In this document: piece after piece, positions 8,627-16,537 of the stretch
Layout of the letters: each line of letters starts with the position of its first letter
Position numbering within the stretch: position 1 is the first letter of the stretch
Assembly (NCBI RefSeq): GCF_039941015.1
Contig: NZ_JBDVFI010000089.1
Length of the DNA stretch: 64,000 nucleotides
Strand: one strand, 5' to 3'
DNA from: Sedimentitalea sp039941015
GTDB taxonomy: Bacteria > Pseudomonadota > Alphaproteobacteria > Rhodobacterales > Rhodobacteraceae
The notes under the pieces: model-generated
Database searches by the model: none
What the model was told of the DNA's origin: nothing
What the model saw: only the letters and a program-made list of their open reading frames with translations
Program-made: the position numbers and the translations under genes

Positions 8627-9451
8627 TCAGCTTTCTTTAGCCTCAATTACTTTCAGAAGGTTCGCTTTCATCGAATAAATCGACCTCACAGCACGGCACA
8701 CGCTCTTCGCGGTCTCCGGGGTCGCGGCGTATTGATCTGCATGTGCCACTTTGTTGCGCAGGCGTTCTATGTCGCGAAAGGTTTTTCCGAGCTTGTTGCG
8801 GCCTTCGTTTAAGAGGTTGGATTTACATATGACGCCTGCTTTGTCGCTCAATTGAGCGAAGGCAATTTCACTTACGAAACTGTCGCGTTTTTTTGCATCG
8901 TCTATGGCATCCTTCAATTTTTGTTTCCGCCCATCACTGAGAAGGTTCATCCAATCTGCGGGAGCTTTCCAGTTTCGTTCAATGGCCAAGGCCATTGCCA
9001 TTTCCAGACTGGTAATCAGGGCAAAAAGAGAGGCTCTGACAGGCAGTTTCTGGAGGTCCGACAGACTGACTAACCCGGCGATCTGATTGCCCGACACGAC
9101 GAGATTGGTCGGGTGTGTGTCCGCCTGCATTACGAAGTCGAAAATGCTTGCGTCGGCCCCTATGACGATGTCCTCGGAGAGAGGAGCGAAATCGTGGGAA
9201 ATTCGCGTCTCAGGAGCATCTTCAGTGAACCAACGTTCCGCGTGATAAAGCCCAATGACGCGCTTATCCCCGTTCACGACGGGAAAATAGCTGAACTGGT
9301 GCAGGTTTCGCGCCTTCACCTGAGCGGCAGTCTCGTCGGGTGTGCAGGTCACAAAGTCTTCTCGCGGCACCATCATCAATTCGACCTTCAGACTGCCCTG
9401 AACAAGTTTCAGGGCGTCGAGGCTGGCATCGTGATTAGTGGCCCAGTTCAT
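8627..9451 (-). CDS. CBS-pair protein with C-terminal HEPN-like domain, inside the hsd operon
   Basis: A 274-residue protein. Two CBS motifs are visible, about residues 25-75 (MMVPREDFVTCTPDETAAQV, FPVVNGDKRVIGLYHAE) and 90-137 (LSEDIVIGADASIFDFV, NLVVSGNQIAGLVSLSDL). A helical C-terminal half ends in ERLRNKVAHAD, giving Arg232-x4-His237, the RX4-6H pattern of HEPN RNases. CBS pairs usually bind adenine nucleotides. The ATG at 9451 overlaps the stop of the 37-codon hsdR remnant (ATGA), and hsdR follows after 8 bp. Its place inside a type I R-M operon recalls the anticodon nucleases PrrC and RloC, but the architecture differs. An RNase effector role is inference; it could also be a non-catalytic regulator. 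Confidence 0.8.
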   Translation of the reverse strand: MNWATNHDASLDALKLVQGSLKVELMMVPREDFVTCTPDETAAQVKARNLHQFSYFPVVNGDKRVIGLYHAERWFTEDAPETRISHDFAPLSEDIVIGADASIFDFVMQADTHPTNLVVSGNQIAGLVSLSDLQKLPVRASLFALITSLEMAMALAIERNWKAPADWMNLLSDGRKQKLKDAIDDAKKRDSFVSEIAFAQLSDKAGVICKSNLLNEGRNKLGKTFRDIERLRNKVAHADQYAATPETAKSVCRAVRSIYSMKANLLKVIEAKES

Positions 9452-9561
9452 GCCAGCACACACGGCCCCATTGAACCGTTTTGACCCAAGCCCGCCGCCG
9501 CAACGACGGGGTCTATGCGCTCGGCGCGGGTATCGGCTTCGGTTTCGTCGTGAATGCTCAT
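9448..9561 (-). pseudogene. 37-codon remnant of an hsdR start, coupled in the operon
   Basis: This frame begins MSIHDETEADTRAERIDPV and matches the first 30 residues of the intact HsdR (MSFTTETEADTRAERIDPV), then diverges and stops after 37 codons. Its ATG overlaps the stop of the DUF1413 gene and its TGA overlaps the ATG of the CBS gene (ATGA at both junctions), so it still links translation through the operon. 39 bp are identical to hsdR. The simplest reading is that the CBS gene was inserted between an old hsdR start and a complete hsdR by homologous exchange. Confidence 0.85.
9505..9543 (-). repeat. 39-bp direct repeat, copy in the hsdR remnant
   Basis: Perfect match to 8562-8600, 943 bp away in the same orientation. 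The segment between the two copies is essentially the CBS-domain gene, so recombination between them would delete it and restore a plain hsdSR order. Confidence 0.9.
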
Positions 9562-9824
9562 CCGGCTCCTTCGTCCTGCGCTGGATCGTAGTTGTACCGG
9601 GCTTCATTGCCGCCGGGGTTCACTCGTGTTGCATTGCGGGATACTCCCGGAAAATCTTCATTCTTAACACCGGTGCCGAAGCGCCGTCCGAACTGCTGTC
9701 GTGCCTGTCCATCACCGATAGCTTGCCATTCTTCTTTCGTGAACAAGTGTTCGATTTCGAATCCATTTTGCGGTTCCTGTTGACGCAGCCGCTCCTGGAT
9801 CGTGCCAAAATACTCCTCAAACAT
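9558..9824 (-). CDS. DUF1413 domain protein between hsdS and the CBS gene
   Basis: An 88-residue protein starting MFEEYFGTIQERLRQQ. The pattern of an N-terminal helix, then FEIEHLFTKEEWQAI, then GRRFGTGV and a C-terminal ARYNY resembles DUF1413, a family of small proteins of unknown function. An alternative start further upstream (9887) would run into hsdS; the ATG at 9824 is preceded by GAGG at a good distance. It lies 4 bp after the hsdS stop and overlaps the hsdR remnant by ATGA. Its place inside the operon suggests a part in DNA recognition or in control of the complex; this is inference. Confidence 0.65.
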   Translation of the reverse strand: MFEEYFGTIQERLRQQEPQNGFEIEHLFTKEEWQAIGDGQARQQFGRRFGTGVKNEDFPGVSRNATRVNPGGNEARYNYDPAQDEGAG

Positions 9825-9828
9825 GCTG

Positions 9829-11007
9829 TTACCTCGTAAGTTCGCCCGCGAAGGCTTTCTGCAAAAGGGATTGGCGAAGATCGCCAAGGTCTTGGAGTTT
9901 TTCAGTATACTCGGTTTTTAACCTACGGGAATGTGCGTCTATTCTGGAAATTTGGTCAATTGCCGCGCGCTGAAAATTAAAGTCTGGGATTGGAAAAAGG
10001 CGACTGCTAAAGGTTCCGAGATTTATGTTATCCCTAGCGCTGCCTTTTCCGGCTTCTTTCAACTCAGCCTTTACGAATTGCAGTAGAAAATCGAGGAACT
10101 CGGAGTCAGCTTTGCTTGGATCGGGGACCATCCCGATCACGCTATCTGGGAAGCAAGCGTCGAATTCCAGAATAGCACTTTCGCCAATCGTAGCACCGAC
10201 GATGGCAACGCAAACTGTCCCTTTCGGCCAAACTCTGCTTTGCGCCACGCCTTCGGGTGAGTACGTCTGAGTAAAGTCAACGAGAAAATGATCTGCCCGG
10301 CTCAAGTCGCCGGTCTGAACAAAAGGCATATCACCGCCATAAAGACGCGGATCGTTGCGTGGCCTGTGCCTCGACTTACCACGACCAAATTCAACGCAAA
10401 CGTCTGCAATGTTCCGCAGCGGCCAATTTTCTCGATTGTCTGAGAACAAGGAGCGGAGAGACGCGGTGAACAACTCCTGAGTGTTTTGGAGGTTGGCTTC
10501 GGCGTGAGCGCGGGCGCGGTCCAGACCCTCAAAGGCCTCGTCCAGAATCGTAACAATTCGCTGTTGTTCTACGAGAGGCGGGATTGGGATGGGTAGTTTT
10601 GCAAGGTCGCGAGGATAAACATGCGGCTGAGCAGCTCCCCGCGCTAGCTCAGAGTAGATGAACGGCTGAATTGCAAGTAGGTAGCGATAGACAAACTGTA
10701 CGTCGAGATTGTCGTTTGTGGGGAGCACTGTTGAGCTGTCTGATGCCCAGATTGGTACATCAAAGAAATTCACGAAGCCTGCGTTCGCGCCTGAACCAGA
10801 CACTGTAACAACGTTTGCCGGACGGTTCGGAGTATCATGAAAATATGCCGGATTTATTCCTCCAGCTACTACTGGAACGTTCCCTGACCGCGCCGTTTTC
10901 TTGGTGATCGTGGTGCCTCTCGTAACATCACAAACTTCACCTAGCGGCTTGCATGGCCATTTGCTTTCGCCAAGAGGGTTATCGTAATCTTGACCGCTAT
11001 CCTTCAC
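9829..11007 (-). CDS. hsdS: Type I restriction-modification specificity subunit HsdS
   Basis: A 392-residue specificity subunit with two target-recognition domains. TRD1 spans about residues 15-150 (WPCKPLGEVCDVTRGTTI, ending LPIPIPPLVEQQRIV) and is followed by the central conserved helix (ILDEAFEGLDRARAHAEANL). TRD2 spans about residues 195-340 (WPLRNIADVCVEFGRGKS) and is followed by the distal conserved helix ending SLLQKAFAGELTR. Two TRDs imply a bipartite target. The GTG start overlaps the hsdM stop (GTGA), which fixes stoichiometric co-translation. The target sequence cannot be predicted by eye. Confidence 0.93.
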   Translation of the reverse strand: MKDSGQDYDNPLGESKWPCKPLGEVCDVTRGTTITKKTARSGNVPVVAGGINPAYFHDTPNRPANVVTVSGSGANAGFVNFFDVPIWASDSSTVLPTNDNLDVQFVYRYLLAIQPFIYSELARGAAQPHVYPRDLAKLPIPIPPLVEQQRIVTILDEAFEGLDRARAHAEANLQNTQELFTASLRSLFSDNRENWPLRNIADVCVEFGRGKSRHRPRNDPRLYGGDMPFVQTGDLSRADHFLVDFTQTYSPEGVAQSRVWPKGTVCVAIVGATIGESAILEFDACFPDSVIGMVPDPSKADSEFLDFLLQFVKAELKEAGKGSARDNINLGTFSSRLFPIPDFNFQRAAIDQISRIDAHSRRLKTEYTEKLQDLGDLRQSLLQKAFAGELTR

Positions 11008-12452
11008 AACATCCCCCGAATGTTCTCCAGAATGTCCGCCGTCTCGATATCGCGCGCCAACATGTCAGCGATGATCTCTTCAGGACCGCGCAGCGCCTCG
11101 GCCTCTGGCGCGTTTGGGTTCTTGACCGACAAATCAATCGTTTCCTCGTCCAGATCGGCGCGTTTGACGATCCAGCTTTTTGGCCCGTTGGTGCGGGTGC
11201 GCTGCAACTCAACGAACTCCGCCAGATCGTCGTCGTTCAGCGGGTTGGTCTTGCCCATGTTGCGCCCCGGATCGAGCTGGTAAAACCAGATGCCCCGCGT
11301 CGGTGCGCCCTTTTCAAAGAACAGCACCACAGTTTTCACACCCGCCCCCTGAAAAGTACCGGACGGGCAATCGAGGATGGTGTGCAGTTCCGACGCCTCC
11401 AGCAGTTCCTTGCGAAGCGCGACGCTCGCGTTGTCAGTATTGCTGAGGAAGGTGTTCTTGATGACGACAGCGGCGCGGCCACCGGCTCGCAGCTTGCGGA
11501 TGAAGTGTTGCAGGAACAGGTAGGCGGTCTCGCCCGTGCGGATCGGGAAGTTCTGCTGCACCTCGCGCCGCTCGCCGCCACCGAAAGGGGGATTGGCGAG
11601 GATGATATCGTGGCGGTCCTTTTCCTGAATATCCATCACGTTTTCATTCAGCGTGTTGGAGTGGACAAGGTTCGGGGCCTCGATGCCGTGCAGGACCAAG
11701 TTCATGATCCCGATTATGTAGGCGAGGCCCTTCTTTTCCTGTCCATAGAAGGTCTTGGTTTGCAGGGTCTCAAATTCAGATGCCGACAGGGTATCGGTGC
11801 GCATGTAGTTATAGGCTTCGCAGAGGAAGCCCGCAGAGCCGACCGCGCCGTCATAGACCGTTTCGCCGATCTTTGGGTCGGTGACCTTGATCATGGCGCG
11901 GATAAGCGGGCGCGGCGTGTAATATTCGCCGCCATTTCTTCCTGCATTTCCCATGCGCCGGATGCGGGATTCGTAAAGTTGTGATAGCTCGTGGCGCTGG
12001 TCCTGCGTGTTGAACGCCAGCCCGTCCACCTGTTCCAGCACGTCGCGCAGGATGTAGCCTGAGCGGAACTTGTTGCGCAGTTCGGTGAAGACCTCGCCGA
12101 TCTTGTATTCGATGGTCTGCGGCCCGGTAGCAGATTGGCGGAATGCGGCAAGGTATGGGAACAATTCCTGATCGACGAAAGTGATCAGATCGTCGCCGAT
12201 GCGCGCCGCGTTGTGATCGAACTCGCCATCCGCCTTGGGAGCGGCCCATTTGTCCCACTGATAAGCGCCGGTGATGATCGGGGCGTAGTCATTCCCTTCG
12301 AGTTCTGCACGGTCGGCGCGCTCGGCTTCGAGGTCGTGCAGGTATTTCAGGAACAACACCCAAGAGGTTTGTTCGACGTAGTCCAGTTCGTTGGCGATAC
12401 CTTCTTCAGCCCGGAGGTCTCGTTCAATTTTACTAAATGCGTTTTCGTACAC
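11004..12452 (-). CDS. hsdM: Type I restriction-modification methyltransferase HsdM
   Basis: A 482-residue N6-adenine methyltransferase subunit. An N-terminal helical HsdM_N domain (about 1-150) precedes the SAM-binding region (YDGAVGSAGFL, residues 200-210, after GEYYTPRPLIRAMI) and the catalytic NPPF at 287-290. The GTG start at 12452 gives the usual beginning (VYENAFSKIE, LDYVEQTSWVLFLKYL). It is the first gene of a six-member unit hsdM-hsdS-DUF1413-remnant-CBS-hsdR in which neighbours overlap or nearly touch. The 116-bp gap to the divergent gene at 12569 must hold the operon promoter. Confidence 0.95.
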   Translation of the reverse strand: MYENAFSKIERDLRAEEGIANELDYVEQTSWVLFLKYLHDLEAERADRAELEGNDYAPIITGAYQWDKWAAPKADGEFDHNAARIGDDLITFVDQELFPYLAAFRQSATGPQTIEYKIGEVFTELRNKFRSGYILRDVLEQVDGLAFNTQDQRHELSQLYESRIRRMGNAGRNGGEYYTPRPLIRAMIKVTDPKIGETVYDGAVGSAGFLCEAYNYMRTDTLSASEFETLQTKTFYGQEKKGLAYIIGIMNLVLHGIEAPNLVHSNTLNENVMDIQEKDRHDIILANPPFGGGERREVQQNFPIRTGETAYLFLQHFIRKLRAGGRAAVVIKNTFLSNTDNASVALRKELLEASELHTILDCPSGTFQGAGVKTVVLFFEKGAPTRGIWFYQLDPGRNMGKTNPLNDDDLAEFVELQRTRTNGPKSWIVKRADLDEETIDLSVKNPNAPEAEALRGPEEIIADMLARDIETADILENIRGML

Positions 12453-12568
12453 GGCCCGCTCAATCGCTAATTGTTTCAGCGCTGATGTGATCAGGAATTA
12501 CCGGCGAACTCAAGAGACTTGAAGCGGATGCCGGTGAACCCCATAATGAGAATGTCATTAGGGATCAG
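12453..12568. promoter_or_regulatory. Divergent promoter region of hsd operon and unknown module
   Basis: A 116-bp gap between the hsdM start (minus) and the unknown gene at 12569 (plus). Both transcripts must start here. The plus-strand frame of the 12569 gene stays open back to 12491 without a normal start codon. No clear operator palindrome was recognised. Confidence 0.5.
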
Positions 12569-13801
12569 GTGCTGCATATGGCTTCTTCCAGCGGATTCTT
12601 ACGAAAGTCTCCCCCGGCGCGGCTGCAACATTTTTTCACTGAGCGGCTGGTGCCTTTTCCAGATGGCTTTGACTGGACAAGCGATGGGCGCGGAACGGCT
12701 TTGGTTCGGTCGATTGAGGCACTCATTTCAGAATTGCCCGATCTCCAGCAGGACAACATCAATGCGGAACTCGACCACCTGTCCAGCTTGGCCGATACCG
12801 ATGGTATGACCAGTGCGGAGCAAATCTGTGCGGGCAACAGCATTGAGCTTGAAGGACTAGAGGGTGTTGAGGATGCTCTTTTGATGCTTGCGATTGCGCA
12901 TCCCCAGATGATCGACAGGGTGTCGGCGCAGGCGTCCTTGATGCGCAGGACAGGCGGCAGGAACTGGTCAGCGTTCCAATTTGACAACGATGGAAAGCCA
13001 TGGGCGCTGGGAAGTGACGCGGCACGCAATGGATTCCTTGCTGACGCCATTTCAATTCTCGACCTGCCCGAGCATCGCAAGCGCGAAGCGGATTGGTACA
13101 AGACCATCAAGACCAATCCGATCACGGGCGAGGAAACCGAAATCGTTCACGCCACGATTTACGTCGAAGCGAGAGCGGAAAGTGAATTGGCGTTTGGTGC
13201 GTCAAATACCCTTGACCGCCAATTGGTGCAAAAGGTGATGGAAGTTGGGATTGCCTGCGATGCCAAGGAGCGGATCGTCGAGATTTGCGCGAAGGGAGGA
13301 AAGAAGGTCCGGGATGAATACGTTGCCTCTTTTGCCAAGCATTTTGCGCCCCAATCGGAAACCCCAGTCGAAACGCCGCGCCGGAATGTCATGCTCGACA
13401 CCCTGAAATCCCCACAAATTTTTCTGACGGAACCAGCTGACGGCATTGAGCGGGTGGAAGTTTCGTCGCTGGATTTCTTTTCGACCGGCGGCGGTTTCAC
13501 ACGGATTGAGAAACGCGGTGAGGGCGAAACACTCTACCATTTCCTTGAACGAAGATTTGGTGGTTTTTCGCCGCTTCGCCTGGGCGGCTGGCACATGACG
13601 GGGGCGACCATTCGAATCATCATTGCCGCAAAGGAGGACCAGCGTCGCCATACCCTGACCGTAACGCTTCGGACGCCCAACACGACGACCCTGCCCAATA
13701 AGACCGAGCAGGATCGGCAATTCGTTTTTGGGCTATTGGAACGGTGGAACCTGCTTGCTCCTCGGCACATGGATGATGCAAAAGTCGAGGTGGTAGATTG
13801 A
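12569..13801 (+). CDS. Protein of unknown function, first gene of a two-gene island module
   Basis: A 410-residue protein that I cannot assign to a named family. It has no signal peptide or membrane segment and looks cytoplasmic. Residues 95-250 are mixed alpha/beta, a linker around 270 (SETPVETPRRN) is followed by FLTEPADGIERVEVSSLDFF and by a C-terminal beta-rich part ending HMDDAKVEVVD. The GTG start is preceded by AGGG at 12560-12563; an ATG at 12578 is the alternative. The stop overlaps the next gene (TTGA), so the two products are probably made together. It is divergent from the hsd operon. Possible roles, such as a defence or mobility accessory, are guesses from location. Confidence 0.8.
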   Translation: MLHMASSSGFLRKSPPARLQHFFTERLVPFPDGFDWTSDGRGTALVRSIEALISELPDLQQDNINAELDHLSSLADTDGMTSAEQICAGNSIELEGLEGVEDALLMLAIAHPQMIDRVSAQASLMRRTGGRNWSAFQFDNDGKPWALGSDAARNGFLADAISILDLPEHRKREADWYKTIKTNPITGEETEIVHATIYVEARAESELAFGASNTLDRQLVQKVMEVGIACDAKERIVEICAKGGKKVRDEYVASFAKHFAPQSETPVETPRRNVMLDTLKSPQIFLTEPADGIERVEVSSLDFFSTGGGFTRIEKRGEGETLYHFLERRFGGFSPLRLGGWHMTGATIRIIIAAKEDQRRHTLTVTLRTPNTTTLPNKTEQDRQFVFGLLERWNLLAPRHMDDAKVEVVD

Positions 13802-14613
13802 GCGCAATTGAACTGCTCGCACAGATCATCGCTCAAAGGGTTAAGATCTCATCCGCGTCTCTCCGTATGGCACCGGGGTTTGGCCACCTTATGCAACACG
13901 GCTATCTCCGCGATGCCGGTGTGGTGTCGTCGCTGGCATGTATGGATTGCGATCAGGCACACGATGCCGAGGTGGTTTTTGACCACGGCCAATACGGCTA
14001 TTCCTGCCCTGACCTTGGTTTTATCCCTGTCGGACGTGACGAGGTCCAAGCGGTCATTCCTCACATACCCAAGCTCATAGAAAGCCTCGCCGATGCCTTT
14101 CAGTGCAAACGCCGCAAGGCGTCACCCTTGCGCGCAGAAACATGGCGGATCGGCGCTGTCGATCTCGGTCGGGGCGACGCAATACTATTTTTTCAACCCA
14201 GCCTCCGCGACGCAGAAGACTTGCACGCATTTGATGATGCGCAGTCCCGCGAAGTAAGATCGGCTTGGCGTTTGATTGTCACGGCAGAGGGTGCGTCGAC
14301 CGTGCACGGGGCCACAGCAATTCGCTTGTGCGAGTTAGTTGAAATGGACGAGAAGGATGGGCGGTTGGTTCCGATGTCGGGCCTTGGCGCGCTGCTTGGT
14401 ATTCCATCGAAGAATGCAGGCGGCGCACCCAATCGGTTCGGTGAGCCACTCAGTGCCATCATCAAAGCCCGGAAACGGAATCACCAAACTCTGACGGGAG
14501 TCAATAAGGAGGCCAGAGCCGTCCTGGCGGTCTTTGAACGGGAGCACCCAGACCTCGACCCGCCCTCTATATCCAGTGTAAAGAGCTATTTGAGCAAAAT
14601 TCAGGGCGGTTAA
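13798..14613 (+). CDS. Zinc-ribbon/helical protein of unknown function, second gene of the module
   Basis: A 271-residue protein starting at TTG, overlapping the stop of the preceding gene. The N-terminal part carries CMDCDQAHDAEV followed by YGYSCPDLGFIPV, a likely small zinc-binding ribbon. The C terminus (REHPDLDPPSISSVKSYLSKIQ) looks like a helix-turn-helix end and is preceded by a basic stretch (KARKRNHQTL). It may therefore bind DNA. I do not recognise the family; partner genes and tight overlap suggest the pair acts as a unit. An 84-bp gap follows before the Xis-like gene. Confidence 0.78.
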   Translation: MSAIELLAQIIAQRVKISSASLRMAPGFGHLMQHGYLRDAGVVSSLACMDCDQAHDAEVVFDHGQYGYSCPDLGFIPVGRDEVQAVIPHIPKLIESLADAFQCKRRKASPLRAETWRIGAVDLGRGDAILFFQPSLRDAEDLHAFDDAQSREVRSAWRLIVTAEGASTVHGATAIRLCELVEMDEKDGRLVPMSGLGALLGIPSKNAGGAPNRFGEPLSAIIKARKRNHQTLTGVNKEARAVLAVFEREHPDLDPPSISSVKSYLSKIQGG

Positions 14614-14697
14614 TAACTGGTCAGAAACCTCTGATCTGTTTCTGCCCAGCTCGCGTCCGCCACCGTTCGTCTGTACCCAAGCAAAGGAGTATGGGCC

Positions 14698-14913
14698 ATG
14701 ACAAACGCAACGGACATTCTGAACCACGCCAGCCAGATCATCGCTGTTTCACCAAACGAAGCCGCGCGCCTGTGCAGCATCGGGCGCACCACGCTCTACG
14801 CTGCCCTGTCCTCGGGCGAGTTGAAGAGCATCAAGATCGGCACGCGCCGCCTGATCACGTTAGAGGCCCTTCGCGATTGGTTGAAGCGCAACGAAACCAC
14901 GGTAGGCGAGTGA
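14698..14913 (+). CDS. Excisionase-family helix-turn-helix protein
   Basis: A 71-residue winged-helix protein of the excisionase/HTH_17 type: SPNEAARLCSIGRTTLYAALSSGELKSIKIG followed in the usual way by RRLITLEALRDWL (quoted in two parts). A strong AAAGGAG precedes the ATG by 8 bp. The next gene follows within 10 bp and a tyrosine recombinase after that, so it is a plausible recombination directionality factor or regulator for the island. Confidence 0.85.
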   Translation: MTNATDILNHASQIIAVSPNEAARLCSIGRTTLYAALSSGELKSIKIGTRRLITLEALRDWLKRNETTVGE

Positions 14914-14920
14914 GGTGCAG

Positions 14921-15346
14921 ATGCCAAAGCAAGCGCGCCTGAGTGGGATTAAAGCGGCCCGCTGCTACACCATCGAGGAGGCGGCGGAGGTTTCCGGCGT
15001 CTCTCCCCGCACGATCCGCAATTGGGCGTCGGATGGATTGCGTGTCATGGACGGCACTCGTCCCGCGCTGATCCGGGGCGACGATCTGCGCGACTTCATC
15101 AAAGCCGCGCGTGACAGCCGCAAGGTAAAAACCCAAATCGACACGTTCTACTGTTTTCGGTGCCGCAAGGCGCGGCATGCCGCCGAGGGTCTCGCGGATT
15201 GTGTGATCAAGGCAAACCGCGCCACGCTGACCGCGCTCTGTGAAACCTGCGAAACGGTGGTTTCCAAGCCGGTGGCAGAGGCCCGCATCCCCGAGATTGC
15301 CCGCACCCTCGACCTCAAAATCAAGCGGCATGACGCGACATTATAG
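14921..15346 (+). CDS. MerR-type HTH protein with C-terminal zinc ribbon
   Basis: A 141-residue protein. Residues 15-60 form a MerR/excisionase-like helix-turn-helix (YTIEEAAEVSGVSPRTIRNW, then GLRVMDGTRPALIRGDDL). A CFRC pair and a later CETC pair suggest a four-cysteine zinc site at about residues 75-110. The ATG at 14921 is preferred over the GTG at 14915 because GAGG is correctly spaced. It lies between the Xis-like gene and the second recombinase; such small HTH/zinc proteins are common beside island recombinases. The exact role is unknown. Confidence 0.8.
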   Translation: MPKQARLSGIKAARCYTIEEAAEVSGVSPRTIRNWASDGLRVMDGTRPALIRGDDLRDFIKAARDSRKVKTQIDTFYCFRCRKARHAAEGLADCVIKANRATLTALCETCETVVSKPVAEARIPEIARTLDLKIKRHDATL

Positions 15347-15438
15347 TGGTGGACACGACCCCCCGTGTTTTTCCGCATCCCGGCCTGGCCGGTCGGCACC
15401 CGTTTTCCCCAATAGCAAGCCCCTGAAAGGAGACCAGA

Positions 15439-16479
15439 ATGACTAAGCGACCGAATGAGAAAAATGAGCGCCTCAAGCGGCGGTTTCTGGAGTATCGCAA
15501 ATACGCGCGGCAACTCTCCGACAAGACCCTCGACCGTGAACTTGCCGCGCTGGAACGCTTCGATGTTTGGAACGCGCGCAAGGATATTGGCAGGTTCCAC
15601 ATCGAATGGGCCATGGGATTTCGCAGCCATTTGGAGCAGGCCAAGGGCGCGAGCGGCAAACCCTTGGGCAAGTCCACAACCCGCGCCATTCTGGCGACGC
15701 TGCGCGAGTTCACACTGTGGCTTTCTCAGCAAGACGGGTTTCGCAGCCGGATCAGGGCAGCAGACGCGGACTATTTTAACCTGTCGCGCCGGGATGAGGC
15801 AGAGGCGCGCGCCGCGCCAACCCGACCTGCCCCCAGCATCAAACAGGCCAAACACGCGCTGGCGACGATGCCCTTGACCACACCGCGCCAGTTGCGTGAC
15901 AAGGCGGTTTTTGCGCTGTTGTGCCTGACGGGTGTTCGCGCGGGCGCGTTGATCACCTTGCGGGTCAAACACGTTAATCTCGATGAGAAATCCGTAACGC
16001 AAAACCCGCGTGAGGTGGCGACCAAGTTTGGCAAGAGCATCGACACCTTCTTTGCCCAAGGCTTCCCCGAGGCCGAAGCTGCTTTGGCTGTTTGGATGGC
16101 GTATCTCGACGACGACGCGCTGTATGGCCCGGACGACCCGTTGTTTCCGGCAACCGCCATCGCTCCGCAATCCAACACCGGCTTCTCAGCCGAGGGCTTT
16201 GCGCGCCGCTCGTGGAAAAGCACCGAACCCGTGCGCAAGATCGTCAACGAGGCCTTTGCCGCCGCAAATCTAGATGCCTTCGGCCCGCACGCCTTTCGCC
16301 ACATGCTGGCGCGCCATGCAGCCAAGACTTGCGTCTCGGTGGCCGAACTGGTCGCCACATCGCAGAACCTCGGCCATACCGACGTGCTGACGACATTGCG
16401 CAGCTACGGCCAAATCAGTCGCGAGCGGCAACGGGCACTGATCACCGGCGAGTCAGAGGATGATGTGTTGGAGGATTGA
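15439..16479 (+). CDS. Tyrosine recombinase (second recombinase of the island)
   Basis: A 346-residue phage-integrase-family protein lacking the P4-type arm domain. An N-terminal core-binding domain (about 20-125) precedes a catalytic domain with Arg167 (TGVRAGAL), Lys in TKFGKSIDTFF, His284-x-x-Arg287 (HAFRHML), His313 (LGHTD) and Tyr323 (RSYGQIS). All catalytic residues are present. AAAGGAGA precedes the ATG. It is unlike the integrase at 5085 and sits 113 bp from the tRNA end of the island. It could drive excision, resolve dimers, or belong to a separate element joined to this one. Confidence 0.92.
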   Translation: MTKRPNEKNERLKRRFLEYRKYARQLSDKTLDRELAALERFDVWNARKDIGRFHIEWAMGFRSHLEQAKGASGKPLGKSTTRAILATLREFTLWLSQQDGFRSRIRAADADYFNLSRRDEAEARAAPTRPAPSIKQAKHALATMPLTTPRQLRDKAVFALLCLTGVRAGALITLRVKHVNLDEKSVTQNPREVATKFGKSIDTFFAQGFPEAEAALAVWMAYLDDDALYGPDDPLFPATAIAPQSNTGFSAEGFARRSWKSTEPVRKIVNEAFAAANLDAFGPHAFRHMLARHAAKTCVSVAELVATSQNLGHTDVLTTLRSYGQISRERQRALITGESEDDVLED

Positions 16480-16517
16480 GGCGCTGGGTTGAGGGGGCAT
16501 TCAAAGGCGCGCGGAGT

Positions 16518-16537
16518 GTGGGAACAGGTGTGGGAAC
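16518..16537 (+). repeat. Paired GTGGGAAC repeats, right end of island
   Basis: GTGGGAAC at 16518-16525 and 16530-16537, 12 bp apart start to start, 54 bp inside attR. Together with the flanking bases, the segment AGTGTGGGAACA-nn-TGTGGGAACG matches the left-end copy at 5058-5081. Confidence 0.65.

Noticed and set aside
10953..11984. 343-codon plus-strand open frame opposite hsdM and hsdS
   Set aside because: Shadow of the hsdMS coding region; no ribosome-binding site or known domain.
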